The position numbers were made by a program, and so were the translations under genes. Below, piece by piece: positions 1 through 6,613 of a stretch of DNA of 7,958 bases. The stretch comes from OLB6 sp964620125 (GTDB lineage Bacteria; Bacteroidota; Ignavibacteria; Kapaibacteriales; Kapaibacteriaceae). Under the pieces are notes generated by a model. That model saw only the letters and a program-made list of their open reading frames with translations, was not told where the DNA came from and ran no database searches. Location: contig CAZUGQ010000045.1 of assembly GCA_964620125.1 (NCBI GenBank), forward strand, positions 1 through 7,958. Direction: 5' to 3'. The first letter of the stretch is position 1, and each line of letters starts with the position of its first letter.

Positions 1-177
1 GGCAATCATTACACCACCGGTGAAACCCAACATTCCATCGAGCCACTGCCTGGACATGTTGCGAAAAAAGAATACGAGCGATGCTCCAAGTGCCGTAACG
101 AACCATGTAAAGGTTGTTGCCACAAGGGCGCCAACAATTGGGCCTGTATTCTGAAAGAAACGAAGGATATCATCCAT
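1..177 (-). CDS. ZIP-family divalent metal transporter, N-terminal 59 residues (partial)
   Basis: ZIP proteins are inner-membrane carriers that move zinc, iron or manganese toward the cytoplasm. Only the first 59 residues are inside the window; the reading frame is open to base 1. The piece starts MDDILRFFQNTG, then has a hydrophobic segment at about residues 13 to 38 (ALVATTFTWFVTALGASLVF), then a polar turn and the stretch LDGMLGFTGGVMIA. That last block closely resembles the LDAMLGFAAGVMIAAS segment I know from GufA/ZupT-like ZIP proteins. The ATG at 177 is the first start after the stop of the DtxR gene, 23 bp away on the same strand, so the two genes are probably co-transcribed. No clear ribosome binding site precedes it. 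A gene pair of DtxR regulator and ZIP carrier fits metal-responsive control of import. The metal cannot be told from this fragment, because the histidine-rich metal-site helices lie outside the window. Confidence 0.85.
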   Translation of the reverse strand, partial: MDDILRFFQNTGPIVGALVATTFTWFVTALGASLVFFFRNMSRQWLDGMLGFTGGVMIA

Positions 178-200
178 AGCAGATTGGTAGTACAGGGTGA

Positions 201-857
201 TTATTCTACATATACGTGATCACAGTCATCCAGTCTTAGGGTACACTGCATTTTATTCTTTCGAACGGTTATTGTACCGCGAACATCGTCACGATCTACA
301 ACAGTCAGCTTTGTTAATAAACCGATTCCTTGTTCACGCAGCATTTTTAATAGAGACCGACGCTGATCTGAAACCCGACGAACAGTAACCGTTGTGTGTG
401 GCGCGACCTGGCTAAGCGGGTGCGTGTGAAGTGGAGGAAGAATTCCGTCTTTACTGGGTATAGGATCGCCATGTGGATCGTACATCGGATTGCCAAGGAC
501 GTGTGCAATCCGGTCTTCGAAATCTTCACTGATATGGTGTTCCAGCTTCTCTGCCTCTTCGTGAACTTCCTCCCAAGAATAGCCAAGTGCTTCCGATAGA
601 TAGAGCTCAAGTAATCGGTGGTGCCGTAGCACTTCGAGTGCAATTTTTCTTCCTGTTGCTGTAAGGGTTACCCCACGATGGCGCTCGTACGTTACTAGGT
701 GCAGCTCAGCCAACTTTTTTATCATACCGGTAACGCTTGCCGGGCGCACCGAAAGCCGCTCGGCAATGTCCGTTGTTTGAGCGGAATGTGTTGCTTCCAG
801 GTGCAAGATTGCTTTCAAGTAATCCTGCATTGATTGCGAAAGACTTGCAAGTTTCAT
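201..857 (-). CDS. DtxR/MntR-family metal-dependent transcriptional regulator
   Basis: A 218-residue iron/manganese-type repressor of the full-length DtxR architecture. An N-terminal winged helix-turn-helix lies at about residues 8-70 (TTDIAERLSV then ASVTGMIKKL as the turn and recognition helix). A dimerisation and metal-binding domain follows at about 71-140, and an SH3/FeoA-like tail at about 150-218. Likely ligands by alignment from memory are D12, H80, E84, H99, E103, E106 and H107. The block EAEKLEHHISEDFEDRI carries Glu where DtxR has Cys102, which is the MntR-like arrangement. MntR Glu11 is replaced here by Lys15. The family signature DPHGDPIP is present at 127-134. The ATG at 857 lies 3 bp after the stop of the porin gene and 23 bp before the ZIP gene, which places it inside the operon it probably controls. 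When metal-loaded it should repress transcription; the palindrome at 3703-3718 is the candidate target. Family assignment is firm; the metal is not. Confidence 0.95.
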   Translation of the reverse strand: MKLASLSQSMQDYLKAILHLEATHSAQTTDIAERLSVRPASVTGMIKKLAELHLVTYERHRGVTLTATGRKIALEVLRHHRLLELYLSEALGYSWEEVHEEAEKLEHHISEDFEDRIAHVLGNPMYDPHGDPIPSKDGILPPLHTHPLSQVAPHTTVTVRRVSDQRRSLLKMLREQGIGLLTKLTVVDRDDVRGTITVRKNKMQCTLRLDDCDHVYVE

Positions 858-860
858 CGT

Positions 861-2078
861 TCAGAAATAAGAGGTAAGACCAAATTGAACAATGTAGCTT
901 TTCACGGCCTCGTTACCAATCACATCTGATTGCCATGTAGTTCGGTAGTTGAACCGAAGAATCGTGCCGGATGCTGGATGATATGAAAGAGCAGCAGTCA
1001 CAGAGACTACTTCGTCGCCGTCGGCACCAGCGTCAGAAGGCTGGGACAAATGAAAATCAACATATTCACCACGGAGTCCAATGAATACGGCACTATTCGA
1101 AAATCCAAGAGCATTGCCCCTCCACAATGCATAGTTCAGATCGGCATAGCCCCCTACTTGATGTGAAGCATACGACGGCTCCTGCCCCACGGGCAGTTGA
1201 ACATTCACATAGGCGAACTCTGCGCGTACTGACAATGCATCGGCAAAGGTGCCAAAACTATAATCGCATGCTGCAATGTGATGCCAAAGCTCCGGACCAA
1301 GCAGCAGACCACCGGACGTGTTCAAAGTGTACGCACCGCCGGCATAACTCAATCCAACTTCGCCAAGCCCCTCCGAGGCAATAGCAGTGCGAGCACTAAG
1401 CATCATTTTGCCGTTAAACGACTCCTGAAAGCGCAAGGGATCGGTCTTTGCCGCAGGTAGCGAAGTTCTGCGTTGGTTATTGCTTACAATGTTCTCATTT
1501 AAGCCATTGGTGCCATAGACCTCGTAACTAAACGTTGAACTTCCCACACCCACCTTGCCTAGAAGACCAAAACCTACGGAGCTCCACGTAGCAGGAAGCA
1601 ATTGTGTTGCACTAAGCGGACGGTCCACGAAGTTCCAACGCGGACCATCGTGATTTTGATTAAATGCACCAATGGGAATCATCACAATGCCACCACGAAG
1701 CATCAGCGACCGAGAGAATACCACATCCAGAGAAGCAAATTCCAGATTAATCTGTTGGGTACCGTTTTCGAATTCCAGTTCCGACATAAATCGCAGCTTC
1801 GATGCCGGGGCAGCGGCCAGAAACATAGTGAATCTTTGGGCTTGAAAATGGACTCCGGTGGGAATATCGGCAACAGCGCCGGACTGCACATGTGCCTCGA
1901 CATATCCACCTACTCCCACTGAACCCGTAGTCTGGTATAGAAAGGGTCGCGTATAGATGGCGTCAGTATTCATCACCACAGAGTCCTGATCGGAGGTTGA
2001 AAGTATTTGTTCTTGCGCAATAGCTACCATTGTGCATCCGAACACCCTGCAGACAATTCCCAAAACGTTCATTGTCAT
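861..2078 (-). CDS. Outer-membrane beta-barrel porin
   Basis: A 405-residue protein with an N-terminal hydrophobic signal sequence; AIA before Q22 is a plausible signal peptidase I site. Alternating hydrophobic and polar beta strands run to the end, and the chain finishes in aromatic Phe (GLTSYF), the usual beta-barrel assembly signal. The section at about 125-180 (MLRGGIVMIPIGAFNQ, DRPLSATQLLPATWSSVGFG) resembles the IPxG and RPL...PxTW motifs of Bacteroidota porins of the phosphate-selective O/P type. The substrate cannot be assigned, and the O/P resemblance is not proof of phosphate transport. The ATG at 2078 overlaps the Rieske gene stop by 4 nt (ATGA); a second ATG two codons on is an alternative. 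The stop is 3 bp before the DtxR gene. Its place in an operon with a metalloregulator and a ZIP carrier suggests that it admits a metal ion or metal complex across the outer membrane. This is inference. Confidence 0.82.
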   Translation of the reverse strand: MTMNVLGIVCRVFGCTMVAIAQEQILSTSDQDSVVMNTDAIYTRPFLYQTTGSVGVGGYVEAHVQSGAVADIPTGVHFQAQRFTMFLAAAPASKLRFMSELEFENGTQQINLEFASLDVVFSRSLMLRGGIVMIPIGAFNQNHDGPRWNFVDRPLSATQLLPATWSSVGFGLLGKVGVGSSTFSYEVYGTNGLNENIVSNNQRRTSLPAAKTDPLRFQESFNGKMMLSARTAIASEGLGEVGLSYAGGAYTLNTSGGLLLGPELWHHIAACDYSFGTFADALSVRAEFAYVNVQLPVGQEPSYASHQVGGYADLNYALWRGNALGFSNSAVFIGLRGEYVDFHLSQPSDAGADGDEVVSVTAALSYHPASGTILRFNYRTTWQSDVIGNEAVKSYIVQFGLTSYF

Positions 2079-2515
2079 CCCGACAGGTTCATAACGTAAT
2101 CAGACGATCGCGTTTCTACAGGCAAAGCCACCAGAGGCTTCTTAGCCGGCCCGTTCAAAACGGCGCCTCTGCGATCGAATGCACTACCATGGCAACTGCA
2201 CGTGTATCCGGTTGCCTCCACCTCCAGCGGACATGCCTTATGCGTACACACAAGATGTAGTGCTGTGGCAGGAGCATCGTCTGAACGGACAAGTACAATA
2301 GGGTAGCGCAGTCCCTGCACATGCACCATTACCATGGAGTATTCTGTTGTACCATCAGTAAACTGAGAAAAAGGCACGATAATCTTACCGTCTATGGCCA
2401 ACGTGCGCATCTCCGGCAGAGTAGTGCATCCTGTGAGTATTGATGGTAATGCACCCACGAAAGAGGTGCCGGCAAGTAGTGACGAAACTCGGGCAATGAA
2501 TACTCTTCTGTCCAT
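2075..2515 (-). CDS. Rieske [2Fe-2S] lipoprotein with Tat signal
   Basis: A 146-residue single-domain Rieske protein. The cluster motifs are complete: C90-T-H92-K-A-C95 and C106-S-C108-H109-G-S. C90/C106 and H92/H109 should bind the [2Fe-2S] cluster, and C95/C108 should form the stabilising disulfide. The usual Gly before the first disulfide Cys is Ala94 here. The N-terminus M-D-R-R-V-F-I fits a twin-arginine signal, as expected for a protein whose cluster is inserted before export. L27-T-G-C30 is a lipobox, so the mature protein should be a lipid-anchored periplasmic or outer-membrane protein. It lacks the quinol-oxidase partner genes of a bc1/b6f complex, so it is probably a stand-alone electron carrier. 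The start chosen is the ATG at 2515, which shares its A with the TGA of the di-heme gene (TGATG); the in-frame GTG at 2518 adds only one residue. It overlaps the porin gene by 4 nt. Its redox partner is likely the di-heme protein encoded just upstream. Confidence 0.92.
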   Translation of the reverse strand: MDRRVFIARVSSLLAGTSFVGALPSILTGCTTLPEMRTLAIDGKIIVPFSQFTDGTTEYSMVMVHVQGLRYPIVLVRSDDAPATALHLVCTHKACPLEVEATGYTCSCHGSAFDRRGAVLNGPAKKPLVALPVETRSSDYVMNLSG

Positions 2516-3711
2516 CACAGACTCTCCAGAAACGCTTCCAGGTCTTGTTGCTCATGTGCCGGCAAAGCCCGAAACCGAGCACGTGCTGCAGCCCCTTCTC
2601 CACCATGATATTCGATTGCCTCGCGCAAACTTCGTGCGCGGCCATCATGCAAGAGAAATAGTCCCCCCCCCTGGAATTTCCTGCTCAGTCCGTAGCCCCA
2701 TAGCGGCGTTGTTCGCCATTCAGAACGTTCAGCGTTACCTTCGGTATAGCCATCATCGAGTTCAGGGCCCATATCATGCAAGAGCAGATCGGTATATGGT
2801 GAAAACGACACATGCGAAAGCTGAGGTATGGCCGACGTGCCCGTCGTCATCGTCGGCCTATGGCATGCAGCACAGCCTATACTGGTAAATACTCGCTCAC
2901 CCCGAAGCACCTCCGGCGCATTAGCATTGCGTCGCGGTGGTATCCGCAAAGTTTGTAGGTAGAAAACCACGCTATTGATGGTTTGAAGGGAAACTTCCGG
3001 GTCGTGCGGAAGCTGAGAGTGCGGGTCAACAGGTTCAAGTGCAGAGGTAATTCCAATATCCTGATTGTAGGCCACTGCAGTTTGTTGGAGTAAATCGTAT
3101 GACGTTGCTTTCCGGCCAAAGCGACCAATAACGTTGCCCGTAGCATCAACGTCGGCATTCGCACGTAGCATCGCATAAGGTGGTGGCGGGATGCGCTGCG
3201 GACGACCACTAATGCCATCGCCATTGATGTCAAATTCGTCGGCCCATGACAGTATTTCGTGATCAGTAACTGCATCAAGGAATCCAAGGCCGGTTACTAT
3301 TGGTGCCAGGAAGCGTGCAGATGCAACACCGGCAGGGAGTAGTTCGGGCTGAAAGCCCGGAATGGCATGCTGTTGAAGTTGAGGCCCACCCTTGCCCATC
3401 CACGGGTTTGCTCCTGGCATGGACTGTCCGAATCGGATAAGCACTGTACTTGGATGGCCTCTTCCGTCGGCCGGATGGCATGCACCACATGAACTTGCAA
3501 CAAACAACGGTCCTAAGCCGGAAGTTGGCGTAAAGACCTCGTCGTTAAATGCCGCGTCACCTGCAGCATGAACGCGTTGTTGTTCCATGGTCAGCCCTGG
3601 TATTGGACCGTCGAGAACGTCGTTTGGAGGGTTATCGGGGTCAACGGATCCACAACCCGGTAAGGTGTGCAAAAGCAATAATATTAGGAGCAACAAATAA
3701 TATTTAGGCAT
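2515..3711 (-). CDS. Di-heme oxidoreductase (DHOR/DUF1111 family) lipoprotein
   Basis: A 398-residue c-type cytochrome, first gene of the operon. It begins with a short lipoprotein signal (MPKYY, a leucine run, then L-P-G-C20). There are two CXXCH heme sites, C75-G-A-C78-H79 and C280-A-A-C283-H284. The block LLLHDMGPEL (309-318) and the near C-terminal FLLHDGRARSLREAIEYHGGE match the end of DHOR proteins, often annotated as thiol oxidoreductase or putative di-heme peroxidase. Residues 158-169 (DEFDINGDGISG) form an acidic Ca-binding-like loop seen in the family. The substrate is unknown; family members are often found near imelysin-type iron-uptake genes, but no imelysin is visible here. The frame stays open upstream to an ATG at 3807, but that would overlap the divergent transhydrogenase gene and spoil the signal peptide. 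ATG 3732 (seven residues longer) is the main alternative. A run of nine G on the coding strand (2663-2671) encodes Gln-Gly-Gly-Gly and is in frame. Confidence 0.9.
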   Translation of the reverse strand: MPKYYLLLLILLLLHTLPGCGSVDPDNPPNDVLDGPIPGLTMEQQRVHAAGDAAFNDEVFTPTSGLGPLFVASSCGACHPADGRGHPSTVLIRFGQSMPGANPWMGKGGPQLQQHAIPGFQPELLPAGVASARFLAPIVTGLGFLDAVTDHEILSWADEFDINGDGISGRPQRIPPPPYAMLRANADVDATGNVIGRFGRKATSYDLLQQTAVAYNQDIGITSALEPVDPHSQLPHDPEVSLQTINSVVFYLQTLRIPPRRNANAPEVLRGERVFTSIGCAACHRPTMTTGTSAIPQLSHVSFSPYTDLLLHDMGPELDDGYTEGNAERSEWRTTPLWGYGLSRKFQGGGLFLLHDGRARSLREAIEYHGGEGAAARARFRALPAHEQQDLEAFLESL

Positions 3712-3718
3712 ACCTAAA
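3703..3718. promoter_or_regulatory. Palindromic operator, likely DtxR/MntR-family site
   Basis: The sequence TTTAGG-CATA-CCTAAA has perfect 6-bp arms around a 4-bp centre. Further matching A/T pairs outside (3700/3721, 3701/3720, 3697/3724, 3698/3723) make an imperfect palindrome of about 28 bp. TTAGG...CCTAA arms are characteristic of DtxR, IdeR and MntR targets. It sits at the head of the operon that encodes a DtxR-family regulator as its fourth gene, and it covers the ATG at 3711. I saw no other copy in the window. Binding here would block transcription of the metal operon. It may also affect the divergent transhydrogenase promoter, whose gene starts 57 bp away. The palindrome is seen directly; its assignment to this regulator is inferred. 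Confidence 0.65.
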
Positions 3719-3719
3719 A

Positions 3720-3746
3720 ATAATACACGCATACTGTTGTAGTCAA
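3720..3746 (-). promoter_or_regulatory. Candidate promoter of the di-heme/Rieske/porin/DtxR/ZIP operon
   Basis: On the minus strand TTGACT (3746-3741) is followed after 15 bases by TATTAT (3725-3720). Transcription would then begin near 3713, inside the operator at 3703-3718 and almost on the ATG at 3711. This would give a nearly leaderless mRNA with a repressor site over its start. The spacer is shorter than the usual 17 bases, and this organism may not use the E. coli-type consensus, so the call is tentative. Confidence 0.27.
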
Positions 3747-3774
3747 GTAGCTTGCATTCCGTATGTTCGGTGCC

Positions 3775-4875
3775 ATGACCATTGGTGTACTTACCGAGCG
3801 GCGACATGGCGAGAAGCGTGTAGGTTTGGTTCCTAGTGTGGTGAAGCAGCTATGTGCTCATGGCCACACGGTTCTTGTGGAAGCTGGCGCAGGTATTTCC
3901 GCAGGGCATGCAGACGTGGTATATCGCGAAGCAGGAGCACATGTATTAACTGCAGCAGAAGTAGCAAGCCAGTCAGAACTCATTGTTGCCGTATTCCCAC
4001 CATCGGAGGAACAGCGTAAACACATCCGTGCAGGTACAACGCTGATTTGCATGGTTTTTCCGAAGCGAAATCCGGATACACTCCGCATTCTGGCATCATT
4101 GAACATCAACACGTTTGCTCTTGATGCTCTTCCTCGGATAACGCGTGCTCAGTCCATGGATGTTCTTAGCTCACAAAATAATCTAGCCGGCTATAAAGCT
4201 GTGATTGTTGGAGCGCAGGCTCTGAATAGGATTTTCCCTTTAATGAGCACGGCGGCAGGGACGGTAAAACCTGCAACCGTTGTTATTTATGGTGCCGGTG
4301 TTGCCGGATTGCAAGCGTTAGCCACTGCCCGCAGAATGGGTGCTGTTGTCTATGTTACCGACCTTCGCCCAGAAACACAGGAACAGGTGGAATCACTTGG
4401 TGGACGGTTCATCACCGTTGCTGAACTGGAAAATGTTCAGATTGAAGGGGGCTATGTTGCCTCGGCATCCAGTGATGTACTGCTCCGCCAGAAGGAAGCG
4501 GTGGAGAAAGTACTGTTCAGTGCCGACCTGGTTATAACAACAGCCCTCGTTGCTGGTGGTTCTGCTCCGTGTTTGATAACCCGAGAACAGGTTCGCAACA
4601 TGAAACCAGGTGCAGTAATTGTTGACCTGGCAGCGGACGCAGGAGGCAACTGTGAATGTACAAACGGTGCTTCGGAAGTAACAGAGGGTGCAGTAACAAT
4701 CCTTGGATGTCCACAACTCGCAGCTTCAGTTCCGAACACTGCAAGTGAGCTGTACGCCAAAAACGTGCAGGCATTTATAAACGAGATTGCAAAAGATGGT
4801 AAACTCAGTTATGATCTTTCAAACGAGATTGTAACCGCAACACTCATCGTTTACAACGGAGAACTACGCGCCTGA
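3775..4875 (+). CDS. pntAA: NAD(P)+ transhydrogenase subunit alpha, part 1 (NAD-binding domain I)
   Basis: The soluble NAD(H)-binding domain I of the membrane transhydrogenase, 366 residues. It passes hydride between NADH and NADP+ together with PntB. The N-terminal half (MTIGVLTERRHGEKRVGLVP) is of alanine dehydrogenase/PNT type. The RQD loop is R121-I-T-R-A-Q126-S-M-D129 followed by LSSQNNLAGYKAV, matching Arg127, Gln132 and Asp135 of the Rhodospirillum rubrum enzyme as I recall it. The Rossmann nucleotide loop is G173-A-G-V-A-G178-L-Q, with acidic D196 at the end of the second strand, as expected for NAD. The chain ends after domain I, so this is the split, three-gene form. ATG 3775 is preferred because MTIGV is the usual beginning; ATG 3763 would add MFGA. 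No Shine-Dalgarno sequence is apparent. The stop shares one base with the pntAB start (TGATG). Confidence 0.96.
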   Translation: MTIGVLTERRHGEKRVGLVPSVVKQLCAHGHTVLVEAGAGISAGHADVVYREAGAHVLTAAEVASQSELIVAVFPPSEEQRKHIRAGTTLICMVFPKRNPDTLRILASLNINTFALDALPRITRAQSMDVLSSQNNLAGYKAVIVGAQALNRIFPLMSTAAGTVKPATVVIYGAGVAGLQALATARRMGAVVYVTDLRPETQEQVESLGGRFITVAELENVQIEGGYVASASSDVLLRQKEAVEKVLFSADLVITTALVAGGSAPCLITREQVRNMKPGAVIVDLAADAGGNCECTNGASEVTEGAVTILGCPQLAASVPNTASELYAKNVQAFINEIAKDGKLSYDLSNEIVTATLIVYNGELRA

Positions 4876-5156
4876 TGGATCCAGCCACACTCTCACTGAT
4901 CTACCTCGTTATACTCATGATATTCCTGGGTGTGGAGCTCATTGGCCACGTGCCATCCGTGCTCCATACACCACTCATGAGCGGGGCTAATGCAATCCAC
5001 GGAGTTGTTATCATTGGCTCCATCATTGTTATGGGCATGGCGGACGACGTTTTATCACTCGTCTTGGGATTCATTGCAGTGGTGCTTGGTACGCTCAACG
5101 TTGTTGGTGGATTCGTAGTCACCAACCGTATGCTGGAGATGTTCAAGAAGAAATGA
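4875..5156 (+). CDS. pntAB: NAD(P)+ transhydrogenase subunit alpha, part 2 (membrane domain)
   Basis: A 93-residue membrane subunit forming part of the proton channel (domain II). Three hydrophobic segments lie at about residues 5-24, 42-55 and 58-82, ending in a short basic tail (MFKKK). The conserved stretch HTPLMSGANAIHGVVIIG (about 31-48) is typical of this subunit. The length is normal for the family. The start codon overlaps the pntAA stop by one base and the stop lies within the pntB start, which indicates translational coupling in the order expected for the split enzyme. A GGAG at 4858-4861 lies about 13 bases upstream of the start and is a weak ribosome-binding candidate. Confidence 0.95.
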   Translation: MDPATLSLIYLVILMIFLGVELIGHVPSVLHTPLMSGANAIHGVVIIGSIIVMGMADDVLSLVLGFIAVVLGTLNVVGGFVVTNRMLEMFKKK

Positions 5157-6613
5157 TGGACGCTATACTTCCAATCGCCTATCTATTGGCCTCGATCACC
5201 TTTATTGTTGGTCTCAAACTTCTCGGCTCACCCAAAACTGCGCGCACAGGTAATCTCGTTGCCGCGGCTGGGATGTCGATTGCCATCATTGCAACAATTG
5301 CACTCTATCACGATGCGAGTGGCAAGCCCCTTGGCAACATACCTTGGATACTTGGTGCACTGGTTGTAGGAACGGCGATTGGCTGGATGATGGCCATGCG
5401 TGTAAAAATGACGGCCATGCCACAGATGGTGAGCTTCTTTAACGGCATGGGGGGGGCATGTGCGGCGCTGATCTCTGTGCTCGAATACAAACACGTGCAC
5501 GAGCTGGTTGCCGGGAACATTAATATGGCTGCTGGTCACACGTCGCTGAACACTGGCGCCTTGCACTTGGCACCGGGCACTTCGCACTTATTGGCAATTG
5601 TCGCAGGCTTGCTCATCGGCAGCGTTTCGTTTGCCGGATCCATTGTAGCCTATTTGAAGCTGGAAGACAAACTTGCCGACTTCCGGTATCGCGGTCAGAT
5701 GATTGTAAACAATCTGCTGTTGCTTGCTTCAATTGGCGTGTGCGCGATGCTCGTGGTGCATGGCGGCGAGATTGGGATGGAGCACATTGCCTTGCTCGCT
5801 GGGCTGGCGCTCCTATACGGCGTGTTGTTCGTGTTGCCGATAGGCGGGGCCGACATGCCGGTGGTGATTTCGTTGCTCAACTCGTTTACTGGTGTAGCTG
5901 CCGCTTGCGGCGGATTTGTGTACGACAACATGGTGATGCTCATTGGCGGCATCCTCGTCGGCTCTGCTGGCACGCTGCTCACCGTGGTGATGTGCAAGGC
6001 CATGAACCGCTCACTTACCAACGTGTTGTTCAGTTCGTTTGGCGGAGGGTCGGCAGGGGGCTCTGGCACTGGTCCTCAAGGCAACGTGAAGTCGATTACC
6101 GCAGCCGATGCAGCCGTGCTCATGGCCTATGCCAAGCGAGTAGTGGTGGTGCCTGGATATGGACTGGCCGTTGCACAGGCACAACACGTATGCCACGCAC
6201 TCGAACTTGAGCTGGCCGACAAAGGTGTTGAAGTGTTGTATGCAGTGCATCCAGTGGCCGGCCGCATGCCAGGTCATATGAACGTTCTTCTTGCCGAAGC
6301 CGATGTGAGTTACGACAAGTTGGTTGAAATGGAAGAAATCAATCCGATGTTCAAACAAACGGATGTGGCGTTGGTGGTTGGCGCAAACGATGTCGTAAAC
6401 CCTGCCGCCAAGACCGATCCATCGTCGCCCATCTACGGCATGCCGGTTTTGGATGTAGAGGATGCACGAAACGTGATCGTGATGAAACGTTCTATGAAGT
6501 CGGGGTATGCAGGAATCGAGAATGAGTTGTTCTATCGGCCGAATACATCCATGCTGTTTGGAGATGCAAAGGCAACAATTACAGCCCTGGTGAACGAAGT
6601 AAAAGCATTGTAA
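5153..6613 (+). CDS. pntB: NAD(P)+ transhydrogenase subunit beta
   Basis: A 486-residue subunit made of a membrane domain II (about residues 1-290, several transmembrane helices) and the NADP(H)-binding domain III (about 315-486). Domain III shows VPGYGLAVAQAQ at 333-344, HPVAGRMPGHMNVLLAEA at 366-383, GANDVVNPAA at 410-419 and KRSMKSGYAGIENELF at 445-460, all diagnostic. In the membrane part GGADMPVVISLLNS (231-244) keeps the Asp and Asn equivalent to E. coli Asp213 and Asn222, whereas E. coli His91 aligns with N97 in MTAMPQMVSFFNG. The protein is about 24 residues longer than E. coli PntB, with an extended loop at about 112-145. ATG 5153 overlaps the pntAB stop by 4 nt; ATG 5156 is equally possible and removes one residue. 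A run of eight G (5449-5456) is in frame. No terminator hairpin is evident after the stop. Confidence 0.96.
   Translation: MMDAILPIAYLLASITFIVGLKLLGSPKTARTGNLVAAAGMSIAIIATIALYHDASGKPLGNIPWILGALVVGTAIGWMMAMRVKMTAMPQMVSFFNGMGGACAALISVLEYKHVHELVAGNINMAAGHTSLNTGALHLAPGTSHLLAIVAGLLIGSVSFAGSIVAYLKLEDKLADFRYRGQMIVNNLLLLASIGVCAMLVVHGGEIGMEHIALLAGLALLYGVLFVLPIGGADMPVVISLLNSFTGVAAACGGFVYDNMVMLIGGILVGSAGTLLTVVMCKAMNRSLTNVLFSSFGGGSAGGSGTGPQGNVKSITAADAAVLMAYAKRVVVVPGYGLAVAQAQHVCHALELELADKGVEVLYAVHPVAGRMPGHMNVLLAEADVSYDKLVEMEEINPMFKQTDVALVVGANDVVNPAAKTDPSSPIYGMPVLDVEDARNVIVMKRSMKSGYAGIENELFYRPNTSMLFGDAKATITALVNEVKAL

Noticed and set aside
236..244. TTAGG half-site near the end of the DtxR gene as a second operator before the ZIP gene
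   Set aside because: The other arm is missing (ACTGC instead of CCTAA), and it lies inside coding sequence.
2394..2888. Long plus-strand open frame opposite the di-heme and Rieske genes
   Set aside because: It is antisense to two proteins with clear motifs, and its translation has no recognisable features.
3712..3807. Longer start for the di-heme gene at ATG 3807
   Set aside because: It would run into the divergent pntAA gene and put a polar extension before the lipoprotein signal; ATG 3711 or 3732 fits much better.
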